Shown here: positions 16,438-24,892 of the stretch, piece by piece
Position numbering within the stretch: position 1 is the stretch's first letter
How the letters are laid out: every line of letters starts with the position of its first letter
Origin: an uncultured Oxalobacteraceae bacterium
GTDB taxonomy: Bacteria; Pseudomonadota; Gammaproteobacteria; Burkholderiales; Burkholderiaceae
Direction: 5' to 3'
NCBI GenBank assembly: GCA_946480015.1
Contig: CAMLIL010000051.1
Coordinates: 1 to 39,866 of the forward strand
DNA length: 39,866 nucleotides
Notes under the pieces: model-generated
Database searches by the model: none
What the model was told of the DNA's origin: nothing
What the model saw: the letters and a program-made list of their open reading frames with translations, nothing else
Translations under genes and position numbers: made by a program

Positions 16438-17536
16438 AAAAACTATCCTGTTCGGCGACGGCCGCTCGCCGCCGCCCGCGGTCCCGGCCGTGCTCGAGGC
16501 GCCCAGCGGCGCGCTCGCGGATGCGCTCGCGCGCCCGCTGCACGACCTGCGCATCTCCGTCACCGACCGCTGCAACTTCCGCTGCGTGTACTGCATGCCC
16601 AAGGAAGTGTTCGACAAGGATTACACCTACCTGCCGCACGCAGCCCTGCTGTCGTTCGAGGAAATCACCCGGCTGGCCCGGCTGTTCGTCGAACACGGGG
16701 TCGAAAAGATCCGCCTCACCGGCGGCGAGCCGCTGCTGCGCAAGGACCTCGAACGGCTGGTCGGCATGCTGGCGGCGCTGCGCACGCCGGGCGGACGCAA
16801 ACTCGACCTGACCCTGACCACCAACGGCTCGCTGCTGGCGCGCAAAGCCCAGAGCCTGCGCGACGCCGGCCTGGACCGGGTTACCGTCTCGCTCGACGCG
16901 CTCGACGACGCCACCTTCAAGCGCATGAACGATGTCGACTTCGCCGTGGCCGATGTGCTGGCCGGGATCGATGCGGCGCACCAGGCCGGGCTGGGCCCGA
17001 TCAAGGTCAACATGGTCGTCAAGGGCGGCATGAACGACCAGGAAATCCTGCCGATGGCGCGCTACTTCCGTAATACCCCGGCCATCCTGCGCTTCATCGA
17101 ATACATGGACGTGGGCGCATCGAACGGCTGGAACCTTGAAGAGGTGATCCCATCGAGCGAGGTGGTACGGCGCATCGGGACCGAGATGCCGCTCGAAGCG
17201 CTGGGAGCGAACTACAGCGGCGAGACCGCCGCGCGCTGGCGCTATGCCGACGGCAGCGGCGAAATCGGCGTGATCTCCAGCGTGACACAGGCCTTCTGCA
17301 AGGACTGCTCGCGCGCGCGCCTGTCCACCGAAGGAAAACTGTTCACCTGCCTGTTCGCCACGCGTGGACACGATTTGCGCGCGCTGCTGCGCCAGGGCCG
17401 CAGCGACGCCGAGATTTCCAGCGCGCTGGCCCAGCTGTGGCGGGTGCGCGCCGACCGCTACTCGGAAACGCGCACCATCAACACCAGCGGCCTGCAGCGC
17501 GAGCGCAAGGTCGAAATGAGCTACATCGGCGGATGA
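16430..17536 (+). CDS. moaA: MoaA, GTP 3',8-cyclase
   Basis: MoaA is the radical SAM enzyme that starts molybdenum cofactor synthesis by converting GTP to 3',8-cyclo-7,8-dihydro-GTP, which MoaC then processes. The 368-residue product has the radical SAM cluster Cys48, Cys52 and Cys55 ([12 protein letters not shown]), the SAM motif [12 protein letters not shown], and the C-terminal second cluster in [19 protein letters not shown]. It ends in the functionally important Gly-Gly (SYIGG). The ATG at 16430 overlaps chrA by eight bases; longer frames upstream are within chrA. An unusual 35-residue Pro/Ala-rich leader precedes the core. The stop overlaps the mobA start, so translation is coupled. Confidence 0.97.
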   Translation: MAEKTILFGDGRSPPPAVPAVLEAPSGALADALARPLHDLRISVTDRCNFRCVYCMPKEVFDKDYTYLPHAALLSFEEITRLARLFVEHGVEKIRLTGGEPLLRKDLERLVGMLAALRTPGGRKLDLTLTTNGSLLARKAQSLRDAGLDRVTVSLDALDDATFKRMNDVDFAVADVLAGIDAAHQAGLGPIKVNMVVKGGMNDQEILPMARYFRNTPAILRFIEYMDVGASNGWNLEEVIPSSEVVRRIGTEMPLEALGANYSGETAARWRYADGSGEIGVISSVTQAFCKDCSRARLSTEGKLFTCLFATRGHDLRALLRQGRSDAEISSALAQLWRVRADRYSETRTINTSGLQRERKVEMSYIGG

Positions 17537-18132
17537 TGGCGCGCGACTCCATCACCGGCCTGGTGCTCGCGGGCGGACGCGGCAGCCGCATGGGCCATGT
17601 CGACAAAGGCCTGCAGCTGCTGCACGGCGAAGCGATGGCGGCGCACGTGCTGCGCCGCCTGTCGCCGCAAGTGGCGCGCATGGCCATCAACGCCAACCGG
17701 AACCTGGATGTGTATGCCGGCTTCGGCGTACCCGTGTGGCCCGACGACCTGATCGGCTTCGAAGGACCGCTGGCCGGACTGGAAACAGGTTTGCGCCGCT
17801 GCACCACCGAGCTGCTGCTCACCGCGCCGTGCGACTCGCCCTTCGTGCCGCTCGACCTGGCCGAACGCCTGTACGCGGCGCTCGGCGCGGAACAAGCCGA
17901 GCTGGCGCTGGCCGAGACGCTGGAAGGGGATCGCGTGCAGGCGCAGCCGGTATTCGCGCTGGTGCGCCGCACCGCCCTGCCCCAGCTGTCGGCCTACCTG
18001 GCCGGCGGCGGGCGGCGCATGGACGGCTGGTACGGCGGCATACGCGTGGCGCGCGTGCATTTCGACGACAGCGCAGCCTTCCGCAACATCAACACGCTGC
18101 AGGAATTGCAGCACTACCAATCGGACCGATGA
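17533..18132 (+). CDS. mobA: MobA, molybdenum cofactor guanylyltransferase
   Basis: MobA attaches GMP to molybdopterin to form the MGD cofactor used by the DMSO reductase family, such as nitrate reductase and formate dehydrogenase. The 199-residue protein has the nucleotide-binding motif [17 protein letters not shown], the Asp of [10 protein letters not shown] for Mg binding, and the conserved [10 protein letters not shown] near the C-terminus. The ATG at 17533 overlaps the moaA stop by four bases (ATGA); ATG at 17536 is equally possible. It in turn overlaps moeA by four bases. The presence of MobA means the organism uses bis-MGD enzymes. Confidence 0.96.
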   Translation: MMARDSITGLVLAGGRGSRMGHVDKGLQLLHGEAMAAHVLRRLSPQVARMAINANRNLDVYAGFGVPVWPDDLIGFEGPLAGLETGLRRCTTELLLTAPCDSPFVPLDLAERLYAALGAEQAELALAETLEGDRVQAQPVFALVRRTALPQLSAYLAGGGRRMDGWYGGIRVARVHFDDSAAFRNINTLQELQHYQSDR

Positions 18133-19412
18133 ACACCAGTACCCTGCAAGAGGTCACCAGCTGCCTGTCCGGCTACGATCCGGACGCGTTGCCGGTGCGC
18201 GCCGCCCAGCGCATCATCGGCGACTTCGTCACGCCCGTGAACGCCGTCGAAAAAGTCGCGCTGCGCGCTGCCCTGAACCGCGTGCTGGCGGCCGACGTCA
18301 TCTCGCCCATCAGCGTGCCTGCGCACGACAATTCGGCCATGGACGGCTACGCGTTCAATGCGGCCGACCTGGCGGCCGAAGGCGCCACCACCTTGACCAT
18401 CGCCGGCACCGTGTACGCCGGGCGGCCCTCAAGCCTGGTCCCGGCGCGCGGCCAGTGCGTGCGCATCATGACCGGCGGCGTGATGCCGGCCGGCTGCGAC
18501 AGCGTGATCCCGCAGGAACTGGTGGCGCACATCGATGAGGCCAGCATCACCATCGGCGCAGGCGTGATCCGCGCCGGCGACAACCGCCGCTTCGCCGGCG
18601 AAGACCTGATGGCCGGCAGCGCCGCCCTGAGCAAGGGACGGGTGGTGCACGCGGCCGACCTGGGCCTGCTGGCATCGCTCGGCATCGCCGAAGTGGCGGT
18701 GCAGCGGCGCCTGCGCGTCGCGTTCTTCTCCACCGGCGACGAACTGCGCTCGATCGGCGAAGCGCTCGACGCCGGCTGTGTCTACGACAGCAACCGCTAC
18801 ACCCTGTACGGCATGCTGACCCGGCTGGGGTGCGAGCTGATCGACATGGGCGTGGTGCCGGACCAGCCGGAGGCGCTGGAAGCAGCCCTGCGCAGCGCCT
18901 GCGAAAACGCCGACGCGGTGCTGACCTCGGGCGGCGTGTCGGTCGGCGCGGCCGACTACACGCGCGAGATCATGGCGCGCCTTGGCGACGTCACGTTCTG
19001 GAAAATCGGCATGCGCCCGGGCCGGCCGCTGGCCTTCGGCCGGATCGCATCCAACGGCCGCAGCGCCTACCTGTTCGGCCTGCCCGGCAATCCGGTGGCG
19101 GTGATGGTGTCGTTCTACTTCTTCGCGCGCGACGCGCTGCTGCGCATGATGGGCGCCCAGGCCCCGCTGCCGCTGCTGCGCGCGCGCTCGAGCGCGGCGA
19201 TTCGCAAAAAGCCTGGCCGCACCGAATACCAGCGCGGCATTCTCACGCACGGCGCCGACGGCATGCCGGAGGTAGGCATCACCGGCGCGCAAGGCTCGGG
19301 CATCCTGCGCTCGATGACCGAGGCGAACTGCATGGTGGTGCTGCACGACGAGCAGGCCAACGTGGCCGCCGGCGAGCTGGTGGACGTGCTGCTGTTCGAC
19401 GGTTTGACCTGA
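18129..19412 (+). CDS. moeA: MoeA, molybdopterin molybdenumtransferase
   Basis: MoeA inserts molybdate into adenylated molybdopterin. The 427-residue product carries VPAHDNSAMDGYAFN, RIMTGGVMPAGCDSVIPQE, a central MogA-like fold with FSTGDEL, YDSNRYTLYGML and TSGGVSVGAADYTRE, and FGLPGNPVAVMVSFYFF, then a C-terminal beta domain. The ATG at 18129 overlaps the mobA stop as ATGA. It is the last gene of the chrA-moaA-mobA-moeA operon. No convincing terminator follows, only a hairpin without a T run (19507-19528). The genes moaB/C/D/E are not in the window. Confidence 0.97.
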   Translation: MNTSTLQEVTSCLSGYDPDALPVRAAQRIIGDFVTPVNAVEKVALRAALNRVLAADVISPISVPAHDNSAMDGYAFNAADLAAEGATTLTIAGTVYAGRPSSLVPARGQCVRIMTGGVMPAGCDSVIPQELVAHIDEASITIGAGVIRAGDNRRFAGEDLMAGSAALSKGRVVHAADLGLLASLGIAEVAVQRRLRVAFFSTGDELRSIGEALDAGCVYDSNRYTLYGMLTRLGCELIDMGVVPDQPEALEAALRSACENADAVLTSGGVSVGAADYTREIMARLGDVTFWKIGMRPGRPLAFGRIASNGRSAYLFGLPGNPVAVMVSFYFFARDALLRMMGAQAPLPLLRARSSAAIRKKPGRTEYQRGILTHGADGMPEVGITGAQGSGILRSMTEANCMVVLHDEQANVAAGELVDVLLFDGLT

Positions 19413-19506
19413 CGGAGTGTTGTATCTGCATGAAAAATTTAACATTCCTCGCAGCAAAACTATCCGCTTAAATATTCAGCACTCATAGGAGAGTTTCGTC
19501 CAGCTC

Positions 19507-19528
19507 AGCTATTCCCCGACGAATAGCT
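19507..19528. repeat. Inverted repeat after moeA
   Basis: AGCTATTC (19507-19514) and GAATAGCT (19521-19528) pair perfectly across CCCGAC. With no T run it is not a standard terminator; it could be an mRNA 3' end or an operator for the next gene. A second hairpin CGGGTT-CCCC-AACCCG (19584-19599) lies 14 bases before the next ATG. Confidence 0.5.
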
Positions 19529-19613
19529 ATCAGTGTAGTTGACAATCTGACAGAGCAAATTTCCCGCACCGCTTGATACGATTCGGGTTCCCCAACCCGT
19601 CGCCGAGCACGCC

Positions 19614-20321
19614 ATGAAGCGTCTTGTTCTGTCGTTCGCCACCCTGGCAATGTGCGGCGCCGCGCAGGCCGGGCCGGCGCTTGCGCACTGCAGCTGGGAC
19701 CGCCCCGGCCTGCGCCCGTTCATGGGCGACGTGGCCGCTGCGGTGGACCGCTACACAGATATTCCGTACGAAGTGCGCGCCCGCCTGAAGGCACGCATGG
19801 CCGAGCGCGACTTCGACGAATTCGTCACCATCGAACGCGATGCCATTGTCGGCCGGCGCCAGTACGAGGCGGGCATCCGCGAGATGCATTTCGGCGATGG
19901 ACGCGTGTGCAATGTGGTCACACGCAGCAAATGGAGCGCGCAGATGCGCGAGCGCGGCCTGGTCTACTGCGAGCAGGATCACTGCATCCTGGTGCCGACC
20001 GTGTGCCGCAATGTCAGCCGCGTCACGCGGCTGGCCGTGGCCGCGCCGCCGACCGACGATGTGCCGCCCGGCCTGCCGCAGGAAGGCGGCGGCTACGCCA
20101 GCGCAGGCTGGATCATGGCGCAGGCGCGCGCCACGCAGGAGCCGGGCTGGGTCGCGGGCCACAGCCCCTCGGTACTGCCACCGGTGCCGTTCATGCCGCC
20201 GTACAGTGGCGGCATCGGAGAAGTGGCGCTGCCGGTGCCGGAAGCACCCGCATGGCTGATGTGGAGTGTGGGCGCACTGCTGATCGCCGGTGCGCGACGG
20301 CGCCGGTTTGCGTCAACATGA
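19614..20321 (+). CDS. MHFG family PEP-CTERM protein
   Basis: An exported protein of 235 residues. A signal peptide (MKRLVLSFATLAMCGAAQAG) is followed by a Cys-containing soluble part with MHFG at residues 91-94 (GIREMHFGDGRVCN), the namesake motif of this PEP-CTERM family. Two CxxxxC-like pairs (YCEQDHC, VCRN) follow, then a Pro/Gly-rich linker. The C-terminus is the sorting signal: VPEAP near residue 209, a hydrophobic helix and ARRRRFAST. The usual PEP triplet here reads PEA, which may reduce recognition by exosortase. The cargo function is unknown; PEP-CTERM proteins are linked to exopolysaccharide and surface export. No exosortase is in the window. Confidence 0.8.
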   Translation: MKRLVLSFATLAMCGAAQAGPALAHCSWDRPGLRPFMGDVAAAVDRYTDIPYEVRARLKARMAERDFDEFVTIERDAIVGRRQYEAGIREMHFGDGRVCNVVTRSKWSAQMRERGLVYCEQDHCILVPTVCRNVSRVTRLAVAAPPTDDVPPGLPQEGGGYASAGWIMAQARATQEPGWVAGHSPSVLPPVPFMPPYSGGIGEVALPVPEAPAWLMWSVGALLIAGARRRRFAST

Positions 20322-20341
20322 GCGTCGTCCCCGACCGGCGC

Positions 20342-21664
20342 CTAATCACCCTCGCCCGGTTCAAGGTGGGCACCGAGCATCAGCTGGGCCGCCTCGCTGG
20401 GCAGCGCTTCCACCGACTTGAGTTTGCGCGCCATCTGGCGGCTGCGCACTTCGGCGCTTTCGATGTTCTTGGCGGCCTTCTCCAGGGTCGCCTTGGTGCT
20501 GGCCAGGACGTCGCCGAATTTGGTGAACTCGGTCTTGACCGCCCCCAGCACCTGCCACACTTCGGATGAACGCTTTTCCAGCGCCAGCGTGCGAAAGCCC
20601 ATCTGCAGACTCGACAGCAACGCCGACAGGGTCGACGGTCCGGCGATCGACACGCGCAGGGTACGCTGCAGGTCGTCGGCCAGGCCGGGGCGACGCATCA
20701 CTTCCGCGTACAGCCCTTCGGTGGGCAGGAACAGGATGGCGAAATCGGTGGTGGCCGGCGGCGCCAGGTATTTTTCGCAAATGGTTTTCGCTTCCAGCCG
20801 CACTGCCCGTTCCAGTTCGCGCCCGGCCAGCGCCACGCCGTCGGCGTCGGCCCGTTCGGCCGCATCGGCCAGACGTTCGTACTGCTCTTTCGGGAACTTG
20901 GCGTCGATCGGCATCCACACCGGCGCCGCGCCGTCGTTCTGCCCGGGCAGCCTGATCGCGAACTCGACCCGCGCGCCGCTGCCGGCCACGGTTTCCACGT
21001 TCTTGGCGTATTGATCCGGTGTGAGCACCTGTTCGAGCAGCATTTCCAGCTGCACTTCGCCCCAGGTGCCGCGCGTTTTCACATTGGTCAGCACGCGTTT
21101 CAGGTCGCCCACGCCGATGGCCAGCTGCTGCATTTCGCCCAGGCCCTGGTGGACTTTTTCCAGCCGCTCGGAGACCTGACGGAACGATTCGGTCAGGCGC
21201 GTCTCCAGCGTGGCGTGCAGCTTCTCATCGACGGTGCGGCGCATTTCTTCGAGCTTGGCGGCATTGTCGGTTTGCAGTTCGCGGATCCTGGTTTCCAGCG
21301 TGGCGCGCACTTCCAGCATGCGCTGGGCGTTCGACTCGGTCAGCGTGCCCAGGGTTTGATTGAGCGTGTCGGCAAAGCGCTTGAGCGCGGCGGCCTGTTC
21401 CTCGCGCCCGCTGGCGGCGATCTGGTGGATCTGCTGGCGCATGCTGTCGAGCTGCTGGACGGTGGCGGCGTGCGATTGCGCCAGCGTGGTCGACAATTCC
21501 TGGCGCGTAGCCTGGGCGCTGCCGTGCACTTCGCTGCGCAGCAGCTGTTCGATGCGGTCCAGACGTTCGGCGTTGCCGCCGCGCCCGCGCAGCAGCAGCG
21601 CGGCCTGCAGGATCACGGCCAGCGTGCCGATCGCCAGCAGCAGCATGAACTGGGTGTCGGACAT
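20342..21664 (-). CDS. rmuC: RmuC family DNA recombination protein
   Basis: RmuC proteins limit recombination at inverted repeats and contain a nuclease-like fold. The 440-residue product has an N-terminal membrane helix (FMLLLAIGTLAVILQAALLL), a long coiled coil (about 35-190), and the RmuC core with TRGTWGEVQLEMLLEQVL, PIDAKFPKEQYERL and FLPTEGLYAEVMRRPGL. The ATG at 21664 is preferred because it follows the haemoglobin stop in the pattern TGATG, sharing one base, which implies coupled translation; a frame continues upstream only as a shadow of the haemoglobin gene. Confidence 0.95.
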   Translation of the reverse strand: MSDTQFMLLLAIGTLAVILQAALLLRGRGGNAERLDRIEQLLRSEVHGSAQATRQELSTTLAQSHAATVQQLDSMRQQIHQIAASGREEQAAALKRFADTLNQTLGTLTESNAQRMLEVRATLETRIRELQTDNAAKLEEMRRTVDEKLHATLETRLTESFRQVSERLEKVHQGLGEMQQLAIGVGDLKRVLTNVKTRGTWGEVQLEMLLEQVLTPDQYAKNVETVAGSGARVEFAIRLPGQNDGAAPVWMPIDAKFPKEQYERLADAAERADADGVALAGRELERAVRLEAKTICEKYLAPPATTDFAILFLPTEGLYAEVMRRPGLADDLQRTLRVSIAGPSTLSALLSSLQMGFRTLALEKRSSEVWQVLGAVKTEFTKFGDVLASTKATLEKAAKNIESAEVRSRQMARKLKSVEALPSEAAQLMLGAHLEPGEGD

Positions 21665-22074
21665 CAGTCGGCCTTGTTGCGCATCCAGTCGGCGGTGCCG
21701 TAGAACGACTCCATCAGACGCAGGCGCAGGCCTTCGTCGATGCCGACGTCCTCCATCGCCCAGGCCATGGCGCGCAGCCACTGATCGCGCTCGCTGGTGC
21801 CGATGGCAAACGGCAGGTGGCGCGCACGCAGGCGCGGATGGCCGTAGCGTTCGACGAACAGGTCCGGGCCGCCCATCCAGCCGGACAGGAACATGAACAG
21901 CTTGTCGCGCGAGCCGTCGGTAGCGGGAGGATGCAGCGCGCGCAGTCCGGCGAACTCCGGTTCGAGCTCCATCAGGTCGTAAAAGCGGTCGACCATCTCG
22001 CGTATGCGCGCTGCGCCGCCGATGACGTCGTACAGGGTTTGTGTTTCGGGCTTCGATTCTTCCATGCCCGCCAT
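21664..22074 (-). CDS. Group II truncated haemoglobin
   Basis: A 136-residue group II (trHbO-like) globin. The proximal haem ligand is His86 in RARHLPFAIG, Tyr32 in RFYDLM is the distal B10 Tyr, and the Trp of RDQWLRAMAW matches the conserved G8 Trp. Such proteins bind oxygen and other small ligands; roles in oxygen delivery, NO detoxification or peroxidase activity are proposed for the family. It lies 13 bases after the autoinducer synthase stop and runs into rmuC, so the three genes may share a transcript. A second ATG three codons in (22065) is also possible as start. Confidence 0.93.
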   Translation of the reverse strand: MAGMEESKPETQTLYDVIGGAARIREMVDRFYDLMELEPEFAGLRALHPPATDGSRDKLFMFLSGWMGGPDLFVERYGHPRLRARHLPFAIGTSERDQWLRAMAWAMEDVGIDEGLRLRLMESFYGTADWMRNKAD

Positions 22075-22087
22075 GATAACGCACGAT

Positions 22088-23332
22088 CTACACCAGGGTA
22101 AGTCGGCGCTGCCGGCGTGTGGACGACCAGCTGGCCATGTCGAGTTCAGAGCGCATGTCCGCGCAGGCGGCCAGCAGGCGGTCGGCCTGGGCGCGCGTGA
22201 CGCCGCTGTTCAAGGTCAGGCGCACCAGCGCGCGGTTCTTGGCCGTGGCCGGGGCGCAGAATACCGCGCCGTAGATGGCGCGCCGTTCCAGCGCCTTGCG
22301 CAGTGCCAGCACCTGCGGTTCGGTCCCGGCTTCGAGCGCGATGATCTGCTCGGTGCCGTCGCTGACGTTGTAGCCCAGCTCGTGCAAGCCTTCCCGGACA
22401 TGGGCGGCGGTGCGGTGCAGGTCCAGCCGGCGGGTGTCGGCCGCGGCGATGAAGTCGAGCGCGCCGTCGAACCAGGCCAGTTCGTGCTCGAGCAGGCAGG
22501 AACTGAAGATGGCGTGGCGCGACTCGGACAGGAAGTAGCCCTTGAAGCGGCTCGAACAGGTCAGGATGCCGGCGCGCCCGGCAAAGGCCTTGGCCAGCGA
22601 GGCGGTGCGAAAATGCACCCGTTCGGCCAGGCCCATGCCAACCACGATGCCGGCGCCGCGCGGGCCGTGGGTGCCGAGCGAATGCGATTCGTCGACAATC
22701 AGGATGCTGCCGCTGCGCTCGGCGATGTCGACGATGTCGTGCAGCGGGGCGATGCTGCCGTTCGTACTATATAGCGCGTCGACGACGATCACTCCGGCGC
22801 CGTGGCGCGCGACCTGGCGGCGCAGATGGCCGGCGTCGTTGTGCAGGAAGGGCACGCCGCTGGCCCGGGCCGACTGCACGCCCTCCCACAGCGAGGCGTG
22901 GGCCAGCATGTCGAGGTAGACCGGCACGCCGGGCGCGGCGATGGTCTGGAGCAGACCGACGTTGGCGGCCCAGCCGGACTGGGCCAGCACGCTGTCTTCC
23001 GCCTGCATGAAGGCGGCCAGTCTGGCTTCGAGCCGGTGCTGGCTGCTGCCTTGCTGCAGGAACACCGAGGACATCAGCATGCCGGCCTGGCTGGCGCGCA
23101 GGCTGTCGGCCTGGATCCGCAACAGTTCGGCCTGGCCGGCGATACAGAGGTAATCGTTGCCAGCGAGCATGATCGCATTCGCGGCGGCCGGTGCCCATAC
23201 GTGCAGGTGCTCGCCGCCGAGCAACTTGTCCACCCTTGTCACATAATGCTCATCCATTCTCTTGGTAACGAACGTTGGCAGACTTTTCTCGGCAGCTTGG
23301 CGTTCCCGAACTTGATTTTGCACAGAAAACAT
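22088..23332 (-). CDS. cqsA: Alpha-hydroxyketone autoinducer synthase (CqsA/LqsA/JqsA type)
   Basis: A PLP enzyme of the alpha-oxoamine synthase family that makes the long-chain alpha-hydroxyketone signal (CAI-1 in Vibrio, LAI-1 in Legionella, JAI-1 in Janthinobacterium) from an amino-acid-derived substrate and acyl-CoA. The 414-residue product has Asp214 in LIVDESHSLGTHGPRGAG and the Schiff-base Lys248 in RTASLAKAFAGRAG, plus the CqsA-type MLMSSVFLQQGSSQHRLEA. The start at 23332 has AAGGAG six bases upstream. It is divergent from the kinase gene. The shared upstream region contains two perfect FNR boxes. Biotin synthesis (BioF) is excluded by the divergent sensor kinase/regulator pair and by CqsA-like motifs. 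The chain length of the product cannot be told. Confidence 0.93.
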   Translation of the reverse strand: MFSVQNQVRERQAAEKSLPTFVTKRMDEHYVTRVDKLLGGEHLHVWAPAAANAIMLAGNDYLCIAGQAELLRIQADSLRASQAGMLMSSVFLQQGSSQHRLEARLAAFMQAEDSVLAQSGWAANVGLLQTIAAPGVPVYLDMLAHASLWEGVQSARASGVPFLHNDAGHLRRQVARHGAGVIVVDALYSTNGSIAPLHDIVDIAERSGSILIVDESHSLGTHGPRGAGIVVGMGLAERVHFRTASLAKAFAGRAGILTCSSRFKGYFLSESRHAIFSSCLLEHELAWFDGALDFIAAADTRRLDLHRTAAHVREGLHELGYNVSDGTEQIIALEAGTEPQVLALRKALERRAIYGAVFCAPATAKNRALVRLTLNSGVTRAQADRLLAACADMRSELDMASWSSTRRQRRLTLV

Positions 23333-23403
23333 GATTGCTCCTTGTCAAAGAAATCTTGATTTTCTGCCGGCATTTTTTGTCAATCGGCTAACATGCTTGT
23401 TTA

Positions 23404-23417
23404 TTGATCTAAATCAA
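23404..23417. promoter_or_regulatory. FNR/Anr-type box 1 in the quorum-sensing promoter
   Basis: A perfect TTGAT-ctaa-ATCAA. It lies 71 bases upstream of the synthase ATG and 26 bases upstream of the kinase ATG. It is one of two tandem boxes whose centres are 15 bases apart. Confidence 0.75.
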
Positions 23418-23418
23418 A

Positions 23419-23432
23419 TTGATATGCATCAA
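23419..23432. promoter_or_regulatory. FNR/Anr-type box 2 in the quorum-sensing promoter
   Basis: A perfect TTGAT-atgc-ATCAA beginning two bases after the first box ends. Its end is 11 bases before the kinase ATG at 23444. For the synthase, its centre is 41.5 bases upstream of a possible start at 23384, but the matching -10 (CATGTT on the minus strand) is weak. Confidence 0.75.
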
Positions 23433-23441
23433 CTGGTTACA

Positions 23442-23461
23442 GAATGAAACTAATTTCATTC
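23442..23461. repeat. Perfect inverted repeat across the kinase start codon
   Basis: GAATGAAA (23442-23449) and TTTCATTC (23454-23461) pair perfectly over CTAA and enclose the ATG at 23444. In RNA this would sequester the start codon; in DNA it could be an operator. No Shine-Dalgarno site precedes this ATG. Confidence 0.7.
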
Positions 23462-24892
23462 ATATTCCGCAAAGCAGGCCTGACAACTCGAGGGAGGTCG
23501 CGCCTGGCCGGTACCCGATTCGTCAAGTCCATGGGCATAGCCGCACGCACGTTACATGCCCTTGCCCAGCCGCTGCGCCAGGCACTGGTGAACTGGCTGC
23601 TCCGCCACGAGCGCCGGCACGATCACGCCACCTGGCGCTTCATCCTCCTTGCATGGGTCGGCTGCATCGGCATGCCGCTGTATTACTTTGTGTGGACCTA
23701 CTGGTTTCCGCAGCGGTTTGAAAGCCTGGGCTGGCGCCTGCTGGGCGTGGCCATGTGTCTGCCGGCACCATGGGCGCACCGCTTCATGAACGAGCGCTGG
23801 CGCGGGATTTACCTGTTTTCCGCCGTCACCTACGTGCTGCCGTTCTTCTTCACCTTCATGTATCTGATGAACCATGGCGCGCCGGTGTGGGCCCAGTCGC
23901 TGCTGATCGCGCTGACGGTGCTGTTTCACTTCCCGCTGTGGTGGGCGCTGATGTCCTTCGTGAGCGGTTGCGCGCTGGCGTGCGCAACGTTCGCGCTGAT
24001 CGACGATCCGGCCTTTCTGATCAGTACCAAGGTGTTGGAGCAATTGCCCCTGTACTTCTTTACCATCGTCGTGGTGTCGGCCGTCAAGGTGGGCCGGCGC
24101 GTGCTGGCCCAGGAAAAGCTGGCCGGCATGGCGCAGGGGCTGGCGACGGTGTCGCACGAATTGCGCACGCCGCTGCTGTCGGTCGATGCCAGCGTGCGCG
24201 GGCTGGCGCGCCGGCTGGCACGGGCCGAACAGGCGACTGCCGCCGAACGGACCGCCATGAACGAGGCGATGGGACGCATTCAATATGAAGTGCGCCACAT
24301 GAATCACATGATCGATTTGTTCTTGCTGTCGGCCACGGCGGTCAATGCCAAACTGGACCCGACCGAAATTGTGTCGATGGAGCATGTGGTCGAGGGGGTG
24401 ATCCTGCGCTACCCGTTTTCCTCGCAGCAGCAGCGGGCAGCGGTCCAGGTGGAGGTGCGCGGGGATTTCCGCTTTGCCGGCCAGTACGAATTGTCGGTGG
24501 TGGTGCTGCTCAACCTGCTGCGCAATGCGCTCAAGGCCCTGCATCGCGCCGGCAAGGGCCGGGTGCGCATCATTGTCGACGGGGGGCGCGCCGTGCCGCG
24601 CCTGCTGTTCATCGATACCGGCTGCGGCATCGCCGCGCGCGAACTGCCGCGGATTTTCAAGCGCTTTTATTCCTATCCATCCAGATCGGGGGCGGGCATC
24701 GGCCTGGCCTTGTGCAAGGAAATCATGGATGCCTGGCAAAGCAGCATCCGCTGCGTCTCGCGCGAAGGCGCCTACACCATATTCATTCTGGAATTTCCCG
24801 CGTCGACCCCGGCGCAACCCCGCCTGAGTAGCCCGACGGCATCACCCGAGCAAGCGACATGCAATTACCCATCTACCAGCATCCCAGCCTGA
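23444..24892 (+). CDS. jqsS: Sensor histidine kinase of the alpha-hydroxyketone system (CqsS/LqsS/JqsS type)
   Basis: A 482-residue membrane kinase, presumed receptor for the hydroxyketone made by the neighbouring synthase. About six hydrophobic segments lie between residues 66 and 215, as in CqsS. Then come the H box with His238 (VSHELRTPLLSVDAS), the N box Asn361 (LLRNALKAL), and G boxes DTGCGIA and GAGIGLALCK. Unlike Vibrio CqsS it has no attached receiver domain. The start is uncertain: the ATG at 23444 sits in a perfect inverted repeat without a ribosome site, the next in-frame ATG is at 23531, and a strong AGGGAGG at 23491-23497 precedes only a CTG. The last 34 bases overlap the regulator gene. 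Confidence 0.88.
   Translation: MKLISFIFRKAGLTTRGRSRLAGTRFVKSMGIAARTLHALAQPLRQALVNWLLRHERRHDHATWRFILLAWVGCIGMPLYYFVWTYWFPQRFESLGWRLLGVAMCLPAPWAHRFMNERWRGIYLFSAVTYVLPFFFTFMYLMNHGAPVWAQSLLIALTVLFHFPLWWALMSFVSGCALACATFALIDDPAFLISTKVLEQLPLYFFTIVVVSAVKVGRRVLAQEKLAGMAQGLATVSHELRTPLLSVDASVRGLARRLARAEQATAAERTAMNEAMGRIQYEVRHMNHMIDLFLLSATAVNAKLDPTEIVSMEHVVEGVILRYPFSSQQQRAAVQVEVRGDFRFAGQYELSVVVLLNLLRNALKALHRAGKGRVRIIVDGGRAVPRLLFIDTGCGIAARELPRIFKRFYSYPSRSGAGIGLALCKEIMDAWQSSIRCVSREGAYTIFILEFPASTPAQPRLSSPTASPEQATCNYPSTSIPA

Noticed and set aside
19429..19470. 13-codon frame MKNLTFLAAKLSA after moeA
   Set aside because: Too short, with no ribosome site or conservation evidence.
19540..19585. TTGACA and TACGAT upstream of the PEP-CTERM gene as a promoter
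   Set aside because: The spacing (32 bases) is far from 17.
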